Shown here piece by piece: positions 44,002-55,462 of a DNA stretch of 64,000 nucleotides (its first letter is position 1; the number at the start of each line of letters is the position of its first letter). This DNA comes from JBFXAF01 sp050184585 (GTDB taxonomy: Bacteria > Pseudomonadota > Alphaproteobacteria > Rhizobiales > Rhizobiaceae). The position numbers and the translations under genes are program-made. The DNA is taken from positions 124,001-188,000 of the forward strand of contig JBFXAF010000008.1 in the NCBI GenBank assembly GCA_050184585.1, given 5' to 3'. The notes under the pieces were generated by a model. The model had not been told where the DNA came from. It did not search any database and saw nothing but the letters and a program-made list of their open reading frames with translations.

Positions 44002-44813
44002 TCGACGGAGATGACGGATTGCCCGCGGCCGAGGTTGGCATATGGGCAAAGACAAAGCATGACTACCTGCGGCGGTACGTCGACATCACCCGTGGTGTCC
44101 GAGCGAAGTGGACCGATCCGGGAAAGGCTGGCGCGACATATATCGATCCCTACTGCGGCCCTGGACGAGCAAGGATCAAGGGCACCAACACCTTCATCGA
44201 AGGGAGCGCTGTTGTCGCTTGGCAGATGAGCGTGGCGTGCCATGTGCCATTCTCGGAGATACACATAGCTGACCTCGACCCCACCTGTGTCAAAGCGTGC
44301 GAAGTACGCCTCAAGGCTCTAGGCGCTCCGGTGGTAAGCCACGTTGGCTCGGCTCTCGCCACCGTTCGGCAGACTGTTAGCGCGCTAAATCCGCACGATC
44401 TGCACTTCGCGTTCTTGGACCCCTTCAACCTTGAAGCACTAAACTTTGAAATCCTAAGAGCGCTGGCGAAACTCGACCGCATCGACATTCTGGTGCATCT
44501 CAGTCAAATGGACCTGCAGCGCAATTTCGACCGGCATACCGCCGCTGACGCCAAAGCCTTTGACACATTCGTGCCTGGCTGGCGTGACCTGCTTCCGCCC
44601 GGAAGCACTCGGTCGCAGCGTCCGGCAGTGTGGCAGATGTGGTCGGAAATGGTCGGAAGTTTGGGCGTATGGCGGTCGCCTACTTCTAAGCTGATCACCG
44701 GTAAGACGAGGCAACCCTTGTATTGGCTTGCCATGTTGGCGAAACACGAACTTCCACACGCGTTCTGGCGCGTCGCAAGTAATCCAGAAAGGCAAGGAAA
44801 CTTCGACTTTTAG
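43989..44813 (+). CDS. tcmP: Three-Cys-motif partner protein TcmP
   Basis: The 274-residue protein has the features of the TcmP family: an N-terminal WAKTKHDYLRRYVDITRG helix (about 19-36), the methyltransferase-like loop YIDPYCGPGRARIKG (about 51-65), and FAFLDPFNLEALNFEIL (about 139-155). The family is defined by its pairing with a three-Cys-motif (DUF5131) protein, and here that gene lies tail to tail with a 4-bp overlap of stops. ATG 43989 is chosen; TTG 43953 is possible. The locally lower G+C and the position right after mutS suggest an acquired cassette. Function is unknown; a role in nucleic acid modification or defence is inference. Confidence 0.82.
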   Translation: MVSLIDGDDGLPAAEVGIWAKTKHDYLRRYVDITRGVRAKWTDPGKAGATYIDPYCGPGRARIKGTNTFIEGSAVVAWQMSVACHVPFSEIHIADLDPTCVKACEVRLKALGAPVVSHVGSALATVRQTVSALNPHDLHFAFLDPFNLEALNFEILRALAKLDRIDILVHLSQMDLQRNFDRHTAADAKAFDTFVPGWRDLLPPGSTRSQRPAVWQMWSEMVGSLGVWRSPTSKLITGKTRQPLYWLAMLAKHELPHAFWRVASNPERQGNFDF

Positions 44814-45556
44814 GCAGCAGCAGCCGGCATCTCGTCGTAGGTCCGGCCGTGGAGTGTGCGGCCGGTAGCTTTTTTGTTCTTGCCGCCCCACTGCTTGAAA
44901 AAGAAGGCTGTTCCCGCGCGCCGGCACATACGCTCGATCTCATCGACCCAAACCGGATCCATGTGACGCGCTTTCGGTCCGGATTCGCCACCTACGATCG
45001 ACCAATGAATGTCTGTCAGATTTGCTGTCGCGACCGACCCAATCAAGGGTTCGAAGGATATAAATCGGACCGCGGCAGGAACAACGCGAAGCTGATCGAT
45101 CCGGTGTAGTACGCGGTTATCTTCGACGCTCGTTCCAAGCCAGACATTCGGCAGTTTGCGTAACGACGGGACTATCTCGATCAAGCGGTCGGGCCGCTTA
45201 GTGAGGATTTGGTAGGTGTGTCGAGGTGTCTCGGCCATAGCCTGCCAAACGTCGATGATGAAGTCGGCGGGCACGTCGCTATGAAACAAGTCCGACATCG
45301 AGTTTACGAACACCCGCCTTGGCTTCGACCACGTCGCAGGAATCGATAGAGACCTACGGTCGAGGAAAAGCTTTCCGGTCCACTTTGCACGACCGCCAGA
45401 TTTTCGCGTGAGCCCCGCGTATTTCTCGACCCCCATTGCGTCCAGCCGTGCGGCCATCCGCATTGCGTAGCAGTTCGTGCAACCCGCTGTCAGGATGGTG
45501 CAGCCAGCCACCGGGTTCCACGTCGCGTCAGTCCATTCTATCGAGGTCTCAGCCAT
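44810..45556 (-). CDS. DUF5131 (phage Gp37/Gp68-like) three-Cys-motif protein
   Basis: The 248-residue protein begins SIEWTDATWNPVAGC and carries Cys19, Cys26 and Cys29 (C-X6-C-X2-C), the three-Cys motif that resembles an iron-sulfur site of radical-SAM-like enzymes. Further family segments are RVFVNSMSDLFHSDVP (about 80), TYQILTKRPDR (about 113), WLGTSVEDN and IVGGESGPKARHM with the C-terminal FFFKQWGGKNKK. It shares the stop region with tcmP (convergent, TTAG overlap). Such proteins occur in phages and in bacterial islands. The reaction is not known. Confidence 0.9.
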   Translation of the reverse strand: MAETSIEWTDATWNPVAGCTILTAGCTNCYAMRMAARLDAMGVEKYAGLTRKSGGRAKWTGKLFLDRRSLSIPATWSKPRRVFVNSMSDLFHSDVPADFIIDVWQAMAETPRHTYQILTKRPDRLIEIVPSLRKLPNVWLGTSVEDNRVLHRIDQLRVVPAAVRFISFEPLIGSVATANLTDIHWSIVGGESGPKARHMDPVWVDEIERMCRRAGTAFFFKQWGGKNKKATGRTLHGRTYDEMPAAAA

Positions 45557-46240
45557 AGGAAGATGTACCTATCCCACGAATGTGGGCAGAATATGCAACG
45601 AGGCTGGTGCGGAGGTTTCGTGCTACACGCAGATTGCCTCGGTTTGGGACGCGCCGCAACGCCGGCAACTCCCCATCGTGACCGTCCGCGGCACGCTTAC
45701 CGATCATCAATCCATCGCACCCACGGTCCAAGGCAGTCGGCCCGAAAAGCCCGAGGAGCTTGCATGACGCTCTACCCCGGGATGAGAAGCGGCGGCATCT
45801 ACGAGGCCGGCGGCTTCGCGCGATGCCTCAACACCGAACAGGGAGAGACGTTCGGGCCGGCGGGCGACGCGCCTGCGGTTTCCTGGAGTTCGGCCCGGAC
45901 TGCTCCGTCGTTAGCCGGTTCGCGCTGACCGAGCATCCGAACGTCCGGATCACGGCGCTGTCCATGACATTCTTCGCCGGGCGATTGGCGACGACGGGCG
46001 GTCAGGTTCTCGCTGACCCGGACCAAGCTCGGCGTCCAGGGTCCGCATCCTAGGGCTACACTCCTGGGCTCCTCGATATGCCTCCCGGTCGTTTGTCCGT
46101 CAGGTCGTGCTTATCAAGCAACACAACAAGAGATTGTGCGGCGGCGCGCCGCCGCCCAATTGACTCCGCGTCAGCCTGCTTGACAGATTTCCTGCCACGG
46201 GCCGCATGGCGGCCTCCGGTTCGCCCACGCGTACCGTGTT
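45557..46240. other. 684-bp region without a convincing gene
   Basis: Frames here are short and look like random G+C-rich openings. The best is ATG 45764 to TGA 45928 (54 codons, MTLYPGMRSGGIYEAGGF...) with GAGGAG 6 bp upstream, but I see no family. A CCCAC/GTGGG hairpin lies at 45573-45586 just upstream of the DUF5131 start. CTTGACA at about 46177 could be the -35 of the autotransporter promoter, although the -10 is poor. The region may hold decayed sequence of the island that brought the tcmP pair. Confidence 0.5.
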
Positions 46241-46258
46241 GTGTCGGGGGTCGGGGGA

Positions 46259-49200
46259 ATGTCCTGGGCGCTGTCCTGCGTGCGGTGGATGCTGCGTGGG
46301 AGCCGATCCGCCGGCGTCGACCTCATCGGCCGGGCGCTTGCAATCGCGGCGGCGGCGCTGGCCGCCCTGCTTCTCCTGCCGGTCAGCATCGCCGCGGCGG
46401 CACCTCCGGTGGCCAATGCCGGGTCAGACCAGACGCTGGTGCTGCAGGGCTCAACCGTCCAGCTGGACGGGACGGGGTCGAGCGACCCTGAAGGCGATAT
46501 CCTCCTGTACAACTGGATTCAGCTCGGCGGTTCCGCCGTGACCCTTACCGGCGCCAACACAGCCACCCCAACCTTCACCGCGCCCCTAGGCCCCGCGTCG
46601 TTGACCTTCCGGCTGACGGTGGCTGACATCACCGACGCCATCGATTTCGACACGGTGACCATCACGGTGAACGGACCGCCGAACGCCGATGCCGGGCCGG
46701 ACCAGCCGAAGGTCACGGCAGGCGCGACAGTCACGCTGAACGGATCGGGATCGAGCGACCCCGACACCCCGTTCACCTACAGCTGGGTGCAGACGGCCGG
46801 TCCCTTCGTGATCCTTGCCGACGCGACCACGGCCGCGCCGACATTCACGGCGCCCACCGGTCCCGCTTCGCTGACCTTCGAGCTGACTGTGAGCGACGGC
46901 ACGCCCTTCATCGACACCGACACGGTGACCATCACCGTGAACGGCGTGCCGAACGTCAATGCCGGGCTCGACCAGACGGCGCCGTCAGCCGGGGCCGTCA
47001 CCCTGAGCGGGTCAGCATCCGATCCCGACCTCGATCCGCTCGACTACAGCTGGAGCCAGACGGCCGGCCCCGCCGTGACCCTGACCGGCGCCAACACCGC
47101 CACACCGAGCTTCACAGCCCCCGCGGGGCCGGCTTCGCTGAGCTTCGAGCTGACGGTGGACGACGGGTACGGCGGCACCAGGAGCGACAGCGTAACCGTC
47201 ACCGTGAGCGGCGTTCCGACGGCCGATGCCGGGCCGGACCAGGAGGTCAATCTCGGCGACACCGTCACCCTGAACGCCCTGGGCTCGACCGATCCCGACG
47301 CCGATCCGCTCAACTACGCCTGGGTGCAGACGGGGGGCGGCACGGTCGTCAGCCTCTCCAACGCCAACGCCGCCCAGCCGACCTTCACCTCGCCCGAAGG
47401 CCCGGACGTGCTGGTGTTCACGCTGACGGTGGATGACGGCTACGGCCCCACCAATAGCGATACCGATACGGTGACGATCACGGTGAACGGGCCTCCGACG
47501 GCCAATGCCGGGCTCGACCAGACGGCCCAGATCGGTGACACCGTAACGCTGGACGGGACGGGTTCGATCGAGCCGGACGGGGATACGCTCCTCTACAGTT
47601 GGGTGCAGACGGCCGGCCCCGCCGTGACACTCGTCGGCGCCAATACCGCCAACCCAAGCTTCACCGCGCCCGCGGGACCGGGTACGGCGACCTTCCAATT
47701 GACGGTGGACGACCAGAACGGGCGCACCGACACCGACGAGGTGGATATCGCCCTGGGCAGCGTTCCCATCGCGGACGCCGGGCCCGACCAGGCGGTCCCG
47801 CCAGCGTCACCCGTCACCCTGGACGGGTCGGGATCGACCGATCCCGACAGTGATCCGCTCACCTACGACTGGATACAGACGGCCGGTCCCGCCGTGACCC
47901 TGGCCGGCGCCAATACCGCCAGTCCAAGTTTCAACGCGCCGGCGACGGGTACGCTTGAGTTCGAGCTGACGGTGGATGACGGCAACGGCAACACCGACAC
48001 CGACGCCCTGACGATCACGGTGGCGACGACCCCGGGAGCCAATGCCGGACCCGACCAGACGGTGCCGCCATCCTCAGCCGTCACACTGGACGGCTCGGGC
48101 TCAAGCGACCCTGAAAACGATCCGCTCACCTTTAGCTGGGTGCAGACGGCGGGCCCCGCCGTGACCCTTGCCGGCTCAAACACCGCCACGCCGAACTTCA
48201 CGGCGCCCGCGGCTCCCGCCACGCTGACCTTCGAGCTGACGGCGGATGACGGCGCCAGCACCGATACGGACACGGTGACGATCACGGTAGTGGCTGCCAA
48301 CGAGTCGCCGACGGCCGACGCCGGGCCGGACCAGACGGTCCAGTCGTCGACGGTCGTCGCGCTCGACGGGTCGGGCTCGGGCGACCCCGACGGCGATGCG
48401 CTGACCTACCGCTGGATCCAGACGACCGGTCCGGCCGTGGCCCTGACGGGCGCCAACACCGCCACCCCGACCTTCATCGCGCCCGCGCCGGCGACGCTGG
48501 AGTTCCAGCTGACGGTGAGCGACGGCGCGCTCACCGACGCCGACAGGGTGACGATCACGGTGACGCATGCGGCGGCAACGCTGATGATCGCGGAGCAGCT
48601 GGTCGTCCGCGGCCAGCTGATGCTCGCGGACCTGCCCGGCGACATCCAGCGCCGCATCGACCGGCTGAACGGCATATCGACCGCCTCCACGGGCATTTCC
48701 GAGCTGATGGCGATGTTCCCCGCATTGGCCGACGGCGGCGGGGCCGCGGTGCATGGCAGCCTCGCCAGCTTCGCCGGACGCGCCGGGGGGGCGCGCGCGG
48801 ATACCCGCTTCGACGTCTGGATGGACGCGCGCTTCGCCAGAACCCAGGGGGACACGCTGGGCGGCTCCTTCGCCATGGGCTCGCTCGGCGCCGACTACCT
48901 CGTCACGCCGAACCTGCTGGCCGGCGCCTTCGTCTCCGTCGATCATCTGACCATGGACGCCACGACCGGCCCCGCGACGATCTCGGGAACCGGCTGGCTC
49001 GCCGGAGGCTATCTCACCGGACGCCTCTCGCAGAACCTCTATCTGGACGGCATGGTGGCCGGCGGCACGTCGTGGAACAGCGTCAATCCGGCGGGCACCT
49101 ATACCGACGAGTTCGCGACGCGGCGGGTTCTGGCCGCGGCGACGCTCACCGGCGAATGGAAGCACGAGAGCTGGACCTTCCTGCCGCGCGCGCGGCTTGC

Positions 49201-49543
49201 CTGGTTCGGCGAGACGTCGTCCACCTATGCGGATTCCATGGGCGTGCAGATTCCGTCCGTGACACAGCATACGGCGGAACTGGCGGCCGGGCCCGGCTTG
49301 GTCTGGAACCATGTGACGGAAGGCGGAACCACGATCTCTCCCGCGCTGCGCTTCGACGCCGTCGGCAGGCTCAGCGCCAACAGCGTCACGGGAACCGACT
49401 ACACCCTGTCGGCCCGCGTCGAGCCCCGCATCGACATCACCACGCTCGGCGGCCTGTCGATCGGCATCGGCGGAAACGTGGAGTTCGGCGGCGGGCAGCT
49501 CACCTATGGGGGATCGGCCAGGCTGTCCTTCGGCTTCAACTGA
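46259..49543 (+). CDS. Autotransporter adhesin with eight PKD/cadherin-like repeats
   Basis: The protein has a signal region with a hydrophobic core (ALAIAAAALAALLLLPVSIAAAA, ending near residue 54 of the longer frame). Eight tandem repeats of about 88-92 residues follow, each with (A/N)DAGPDQ...VTLDGSGSSDPDGD...Y.W.QTAGPAVTL...ATP.FTAP and ending DTVTITV(N). These are PKD/REJ-like beta-sandwich repeats, expected on the cell surface. A linker (EQLVVRGQLMLADLPGDIQRRIDRL) leads to an autotransporter beta-barrel of about 270 residues ending in LSFGFN. ATG 46259 is used; GTG 46241 would add six residues. The barrel inserts in the outer membrane and exposes the repeats. Repeat number is likely to vary between strains. 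Confidence 0.85.
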   Translation: MSWALSCVRWMLRGSRSAGVDLIGRALAIAAAALAALLLLPVSIAAAAPPVANAGSDQTLVLQGSTVQLDGTGSSDPEGDILLYNWIQLGGSAVTLTGANTATPTFTAPLGPASLTFRLTVADITDAIDFDTVTITVNGPPNADAGPDQPKVTAGATVTLNGSGSSDPDTPFTYSWVQTAGPFVILADATTAAPTFTAPTGPASLTFELTVSDGTPFIDTDTVTITVNGVPNVNAGLDQTAPSAGAVTLSGSASDPDLDPLDYSWSQTAGPAVTLTGANTATPSFTAPAGPASLSFELTVDDGYGGTRSDSVTVTVSGVPTADAGPDQEVNLGDTVTLNALGSTDPDADPLNYAWVQTGGGTVVSLSNANAAQPTFTSPEGPDVLVFTLTVDDGYGPTNSDTDTVTITVNGPPTANAGLDQTAQIGDTVTLDGTGSIEPDGDTLLYSWVQTAGPAVTLVGANTANPSFTAPAGPGTATFQLTVDDQNGRTDTDEVDIALGSVPIADAGPDQAVPPASPVTLDGSGSTDPDSDPLTYDWIQTAGPAVTLAGANTASPSFNAPATGTLEFELTVDDGNGNTDTDALTITVATTPGANAGPDQTVPPSSAVTLDGSGSSDPENDPLTFSWVQTAGPAVTLAGSNTATPNFTAPAAPATLTFELTADDGASTDTDTVTITVVAANESPTADAGPDQTVQSSTVVALDGSGSGDPDGDALTYRWIQTTGPAVALTGANTATPTFIAPAPATLEFQLTVSDGALTDADRVTITVTHAAATLMIAEQLVVRGQLMLADLPGDIQRRIDRLNGISTASTGISELMAMFPALADGGGAAVHGSLASFAGRAGGARADTRFDVWMDARFARTQGDTLGGSFAMGSLGADYLVTPNLLAGAFVSVDHLTMDATTGPATISGTGWLAGGYLTGRLSQNLYLDGMVAGGTSWNSVNPAGTYTDEFATRRVLAAATLTGEWKHESWTFLPRARLAWFGETSSTYADSMGVQIPSVTQHTAELAAGPGLVWNHVTEGGTTISPALRFDAVGRLSANSVTGTDYTLSARVEPRIDITTLGGLSIGIGGNVEFGGGQLTYGGSARLSFGFN

Positions 49544-49619
49544 CGGCTGCCTGCAAAACGACCGGTTGCGGCGTGCGCCCCGCGCGGCCATAAGGCTCCC
49601 GCAAACGCTGGAGCATGCC

Positions 49620-50564
49620 ATGACCCCTCGCCGCCTCGGCCAGACCGACATCGCAATCGCGCCGCTGGTGCTCGGCACCAACGTGTTCGGCTGGACCGCC
49701 GACGAGAAGACCTCCTTCGCGGTGCTCGACGCCTTCGTCGCCGAAGGCTTCTCCGCGATAGACACGGCCGACGCCTATTCGCGCTGGGTGCCGGGAAATG
49801 ACAGCGATAGCGAGAAGATCATCGGCCGCTGGATGAAGGCGCGAGGCAACCGCGACCGCGTGCACATCTTCACGAAGGTCGGCTCCGACATGGGCCAGGG
49901 CAAGAAGGACCTGTCGGCCAAATGGATCGCCGAAGCGGTCGAGGGCTCGTTGAAGCGGCTGCAGACCGACCATATCGACCTCTACCAGAGCCACTGGCCG
50001 GACCCGTCAGTCGGCCACGAGGAGACGCTGGGCGCCTATGACCGTCTGGTGAAGGCCGGCAAGGTGCGCTGGATCGGCGCATCGAACCATGACGAGGGCC
50101 AACTCTCCGGCGCGCTGGCGGTATCCAAGGCGAAGGGGTTGCCGCGCTACCAGACGCTGCAGAACGAGTACAATCTCATCACCCGCGACAGATACGAGGG
50201 CGCGGTGCAGGACCTCGTGGTGGCGGAAGGGCTGAGCCTCATCCCCTATTACGGGCTGGCGGCCGGCTTCCTGACCGGGAAGTATCGCAGCAAGGACGAC
50301 CTGACGCAGAGCGCGCGCGGCTCCAGCGTGGCGCGCCACCTGAACGACAGGGGGCTGGCGATACTCGCGGCGATGGACAGCGTGGCCGAGCGCACCGGGG
50401 CGGCCCATGCCGAGATCGCGCTGGCCTGGATCAACGCGCAGCCGGGCGTGGCGGGACCGATCGCGTCGGCGACGTCGGTGAGGCAGGTCGAAAGCCTGGC
50501 GCGGGGCGCGAGGCTGGCGCTGGGCGAGGCCGAACTGAAGGCGCTGACGGAAGCGGGGCGGTAG
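49620..50564 (+). CDS. Aldo/keto reductase
   Basis: The 314-residue TIM-barrel oxidoreductase has the AKR motifs: RRLGQTDIAIAPLVLGTNVFG at the start, GFSAIDTADAYS with catalytic Asp and Tyr (about 44-55), FTKVG with Lys, SHWPDP with His, and the C-terminal NADPH-binding ASATSVRQVESL. It reduces or oxidises small carbonyl/alcohol substrates; the natural one is unknown. It is convergent with the MarR gene (13 bp). The start ATG is at 49620. Confidence 0.92.
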   Translation: MTPRRLGQTDIAIAPLVLGTNVFGWTADEKTSFAVLDAFVAEGFSAIDTADAYSRWVPGNDSDSEKIIGRWMKARGNRDRVHIFTKVGSDMGQGKKDLSAKWIAEAVEGSLKRLQTDHIDLYQSHWPDPSVGHEETLGAYDRLVKAGKVRWIGASNHDEGQLSGALAVSKAKGLPRYQTLQNEYNLITRDRYEGAVQDLVVAEGLSLIPYYGLAAGFLTGKYRSKDDLTQSARGSSVARHLNDRGLAILAAMDSVAERTGAAHAEIALAWINAQPGVAGPIASATSVRQVESLARGARLALGEAELKALTEAGR

Positions 50565-50577
50565 CCGCCCCGCGACC

Positions 50578-51108
50578 TCACGCTTCGGCGTCCGGACCGT
50601 CGGCGGCCTCGATCCCGAGGATCAGCTTCCGCAAGAGGCCGGCCAACGCGACACGCTCCTTGCCGTCGAGCGCCTGGAGGAACCCCGCCTCGCCTTCCAT
50701 GTCGTCGCGAAAGGCCCGCTCGGTGCGTTCCTCGCCTTCCGGCGTGAGCGCCACGAGCATGCTGCGGCCATCGCTCGGCGACTTCTCGCGGCGGATCAGG
50801 CCGGCCCTCTCCAGCCGGTCCAGCCGGTGGGTCAGCCCTCCCGAGGAGAGCATGAGCGAGGTGTAGAGCTCGGTCGGCGTCAGCCTGTATGGCGCGCCCG
50901 AGCGGCGCAGCGTCGCCAGCACGTCGAACTCGCCACGATCGAGACCGTGCCTGGCGAAGGTCGCCTCGATGGACGGGCGCACGAGGTTCGACAGGCGCAC
51001 GGCGCGGCCGATGACGGCCATCGGCCCGGTGTCGAGATCCGGCAGTTCGCGCGCCCATTGCGCCCGCAGCCGGTCGACGTGATCGCCCCTCGTCCTCGCC
51101 CGCGCCAT
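50578..51108 (-). CDS. MarR family transcriptional regulator
   Basis: The 176-residue protein has a MarR winged helix: DRGEFDVLATLRRSGAPYRLTPTELYTSLMLSSGGLTHRLDRLERAGLIRREKSPSDGR is the core (about 57-115, recognition helix SGGLTHRLDRL) and the wing SPSDGRSMLVALTPEGEE. It is divergent from the cupin gene. Two near-identical 18-bp palindromes lie in the 147-bp gap, so it probably represses itself and the cupin/VOC genes. A small aromatic or redox ligand is typical for such regulators. Confidence 0.92.
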   Translation of the reverse strand: MARARTRGDHVDRLRAQWARELPDLDTGPMAVIGRAVRLSNLVRPSIEATFARHGLDRGEFDVLATLRRSGAPYRLTPTELYTSLMLSSGGLTHRLDRLERAGLIRREKSPSDGRSMLVALTPEGEERTERAFRDDMEGEAGFLQALDGKERVALAGLLRKLILGIEAADGPDAEA

Positions 51109-51184
51109 GCCCCGCCCTCCCTCGCCGGCGCCGAGACTACACGATGGGGAGCGACGGGCGAAGATGTCTCGGCGGGAAGAGATT

Positions 51185-51202
51185 TATCTTGACGTGAAGA
51201 TA
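51185..51202. promoter_or_regulatory. MarR-type operator 1
   Basis: TATCTTGACGTGAAGATA is an imperfect palindrome with perfect 6-bp ends (TATCTT/AAGATA). It resembles known MarR-family operators and lies between the divergent marR and cupin genes. Confidence 0.65.
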
Positions 51203-51215
51203 GTTCCGGCCTATA

Positions 51216-51233
51216 TATCTTCTCGTCAAGATA
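51216..51233. promoter_or_regulatory. MarR-type operator 2
   Basis: TATCTTCTCGTCAAGATA, read on the other strand, matches operator 1 at 17 of 18 positions. The centres of the two sites are 31 bp apart (about three helical turns), and site 2 ends 23 bp before the cupin ATG. Confidence 0.65.
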
Positions 51234-51255
51234 ATTCGAACCGCAGGAGGCATCC

Positions 51256-51591
51256 ATGTTCAGCGTCGTCAGGCACCAGGAACCCCATGCGGGCGGCAAC
51301 CGGACGGTGCGTTTCGAGGGGGCGCGCCACGGCAGCGAATCGTCGTTCTTCCTCGTCGACGCCGATCCCGGCCGGGGTTCGCAGCTGCACGTCCACCCCT
51401 ATCCGGAGACCTGGGTGGTGAGGCACGGCGTGGCCGAGTTCACCGTCGGCGTCGAACGCATGCGAGGCCATGCCGGGGACATCGTCGTGGCCGCGGCCAA
51501 CGTGCCGCACCGCTTCGAGAATGTCGGCGACGGGCGCCTCGAGCTCGTCTGCATCCATCCAAGCCCGACGATCATCCAGAAAGACCTGTAA
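51256..51591 (+). CDS. Cupin domain-containing protein
   Basis: The 111-residue protein has the single cupin barrel with the two metal-binding motifs: GSQLHVHPYPETWVVRHG (His-X-His and Glu, about 41-58) and GDIVVAAANVPHRFENVG (about 74-91, with His). A metal-dependent small-molecule role or a sensing role is likely. GGAGG lies 7 bp before the ATG. The VOC gene follows after 30 bp and both sit behind the MarR operators. Confidence 0.9.
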   Translation: MFSVVRHQEPHAGGNRTVRFEGARHGSESSFFLVDADPGRGSQLHVHPYPETWVVRHGVAEFTVGVERMRGHAGDIVVAAANVPHRFENVGDGRLELVCIHPSPTIIQKDL

Positions 51592-51621
51592 GGCGGGGCG
51601 CAGCCCGAGAAGGAGACCACA

Positions 51622-52041
51622 ATGCCCAGGACCATCTTCGTCAACCTGCCGGTGAAGGACCTCGCCACCGCGACGCGCTTCTACGAGGCGATCGGCTGCT
51701 CAAAGAACGAAGCGTTCAGCGACCACCAGACATCGAACATGGTGTGGTCGGATGCGATCGTCTTCCACCTGATGAACCATGACTACTTCGCCACCTTCAC
51801 GCCGAAGCCGATCGCCGACGCCACGATGGCGACCGACGCGCTCTATGCGCTGACGCTCGAAAGCCGCGACGAGGTCGACGCGATCGTGGCGGCCGCCGAG
51901 AAGAACGGCGGCACCGCCGACCCGCGCCCGGCCATGGACATGGGCTGGCTCTTCAACCGTTCCTTCGAGGATCCCGACGGTCACATATTCGAGGCGGTGT
52001 TCATGGACATGGCGGCGATGCCGGCCGACGGCCCGGCGTAG
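51622..52041 (+). CDS. VOC family protein (glyoxalase/bleomycin-resistance fold)
   Basis: The 139-residue protein has two beta-alpha-beta-beta-beta modules: TIFVNLPVKDLATATRFYEAIG at the start and the C-terminal NRSFEDPDGHIFEAVFMDMAAMP with the conserved DPDGH and Glu ligand. It is the type often annotated as a lactoylglutathione lyase relative. AAGGAGA lies before ATG 51622. It is probably co-transcribed with the cupin gene under MarR control. Confidence 0.9.
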   Translation: MPRTIFVNLPVKDLATATRFYEAIGCSKNEAFSDHQTSNMVWSDAIVFHLMNHDYFATFTPKPIADATMATDALYALTLESRDEVDAIVAAAEKNGGTADPRPAMDMGWLFNRSFEDPDGHIFEAVFMDMAAMPADGPA

Positions 52042-52096
52042 ACCGCGCCGGATGCAGCGGTGGCGCTTTCAGCGGGTTCCTGATTAACTGCGACCC

Positions 52097-52429
52097 ATGT
52101 TCATGACGCACAACAGCCGGCACCGTTCGACGATCCTCCTGGCGGCGGGGTTCATCTCCGCCGCCGCCTCCATCGCATGGTCCGCTCCCATGGCCGGGGA
52201 CGGCCCGGCCTGCACGGAAAAGGCGAAGGCGGCGAAGCTCGCCACCCTCACCGACCTCGACCCAGAGTACATCACGATCTGGGCGACGGGGATGCAGGAC
52301 GGCTCCTGCCGCGGCTACTCGGCGGGGCAGGAGGTGACGGTCGAGAAGCGCGAGGACGGGCTCGCCTGCGTTCGCGCCGAGGACGACCAGACCTGCTTCT
52401 GGATCACCGAAACCAAGGCGCCGCAGTAG
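52097..52429 (+). CDS. Hypothetical secreted protein
   Basis: The 110-residue precursor starts MFMTHNSRHRSTILLAAGFI, a signal peptide ending near SAAASIAWSAPMA. The mature part contains four Cys (ACTEK, SCRGY, ACVRA, TCFWI) that can form two disulfides, and a LDPEYITIWATGMQDG stretch. I do not recognise a family. ATG 52103 is an alternative start. Confidence 0.6.
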   Translation: MFMTHNSRHRSTILLAAGFISAAASIAWSAPMAGDGPACTEKAKAAKLATLTDLDPEYITIWATGMQDGSCRGYSAGQEVTVEKREDGLACVRAEDDQTCFWITETKAPQ

Positions 52430-52728
52430 GCGGCTCGAGTCGCGAACCGAGGCAGGACGGCGCCGCGCCCCACCGGTCGTTGCGCGGCTTCCCGCCGAAT
52501 CGATGCGATGGCCCATTTTCCAAAGGTTGATGGCGTTCCATCGTCCCAGCGGCCCGACGAACCCGGCCTCCTCCAGCAGGAAACCACCCGCTGGCCTGCT
52601 TCACAAACCCGCAAAGCGTCCTGAGAGCCGGGTCGTTTCGTGGGACCTTCGGACCCTTCGGCGACGCGGCGGACCGTTTCGTGACGTGTTCGCCATCATA
52701 CGGTCCGAACCAGCCACCACAGACATGA
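52430..52728. other. 299-bp gap downstream of gyrB without a gene
   Basis: No frame with a good start or family was seen. The gap contains the end-flank of gyrB (minus strand) and a short repeated TTCGTG(G)GA/TTTCGTGACG sequence near 52637-52687. Nothing else is evident. Confidence 0.5.
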
Positions 52729-55203
<2,475 letters not shown>

Positions 55204-55462
55204 GAAAAACCGTGAGATGGCTGCTGCTTCGCCGGCGCACTGGAACGGCCCCGAATCGCGCGCCGGAACCTGCCCGAGATATAGGCTTTCGAGGCAGGAT
55301 TTCCAAGGTTTGCCGGGTCGTTTTGCCGTTGTCCGTCAACGGTTCGATAGTGCGTTTCCCATCGCGCCCCGGGCGTCGCCAGGAGACGAAATCACGAGCA
55401 GGGACGACGCGTCGGGCGCCTCGTCGCGCGAACGGCCCCTGCCGGGACGACGAGAGCCGCGG

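Noticed and set aside
46400..48560. Tandem repeats considered as a CRISPR or satellite array
   Set aside because: The period is about 265-275 bp, in frame, and encodes PKD-like protein repeats with no spacers.
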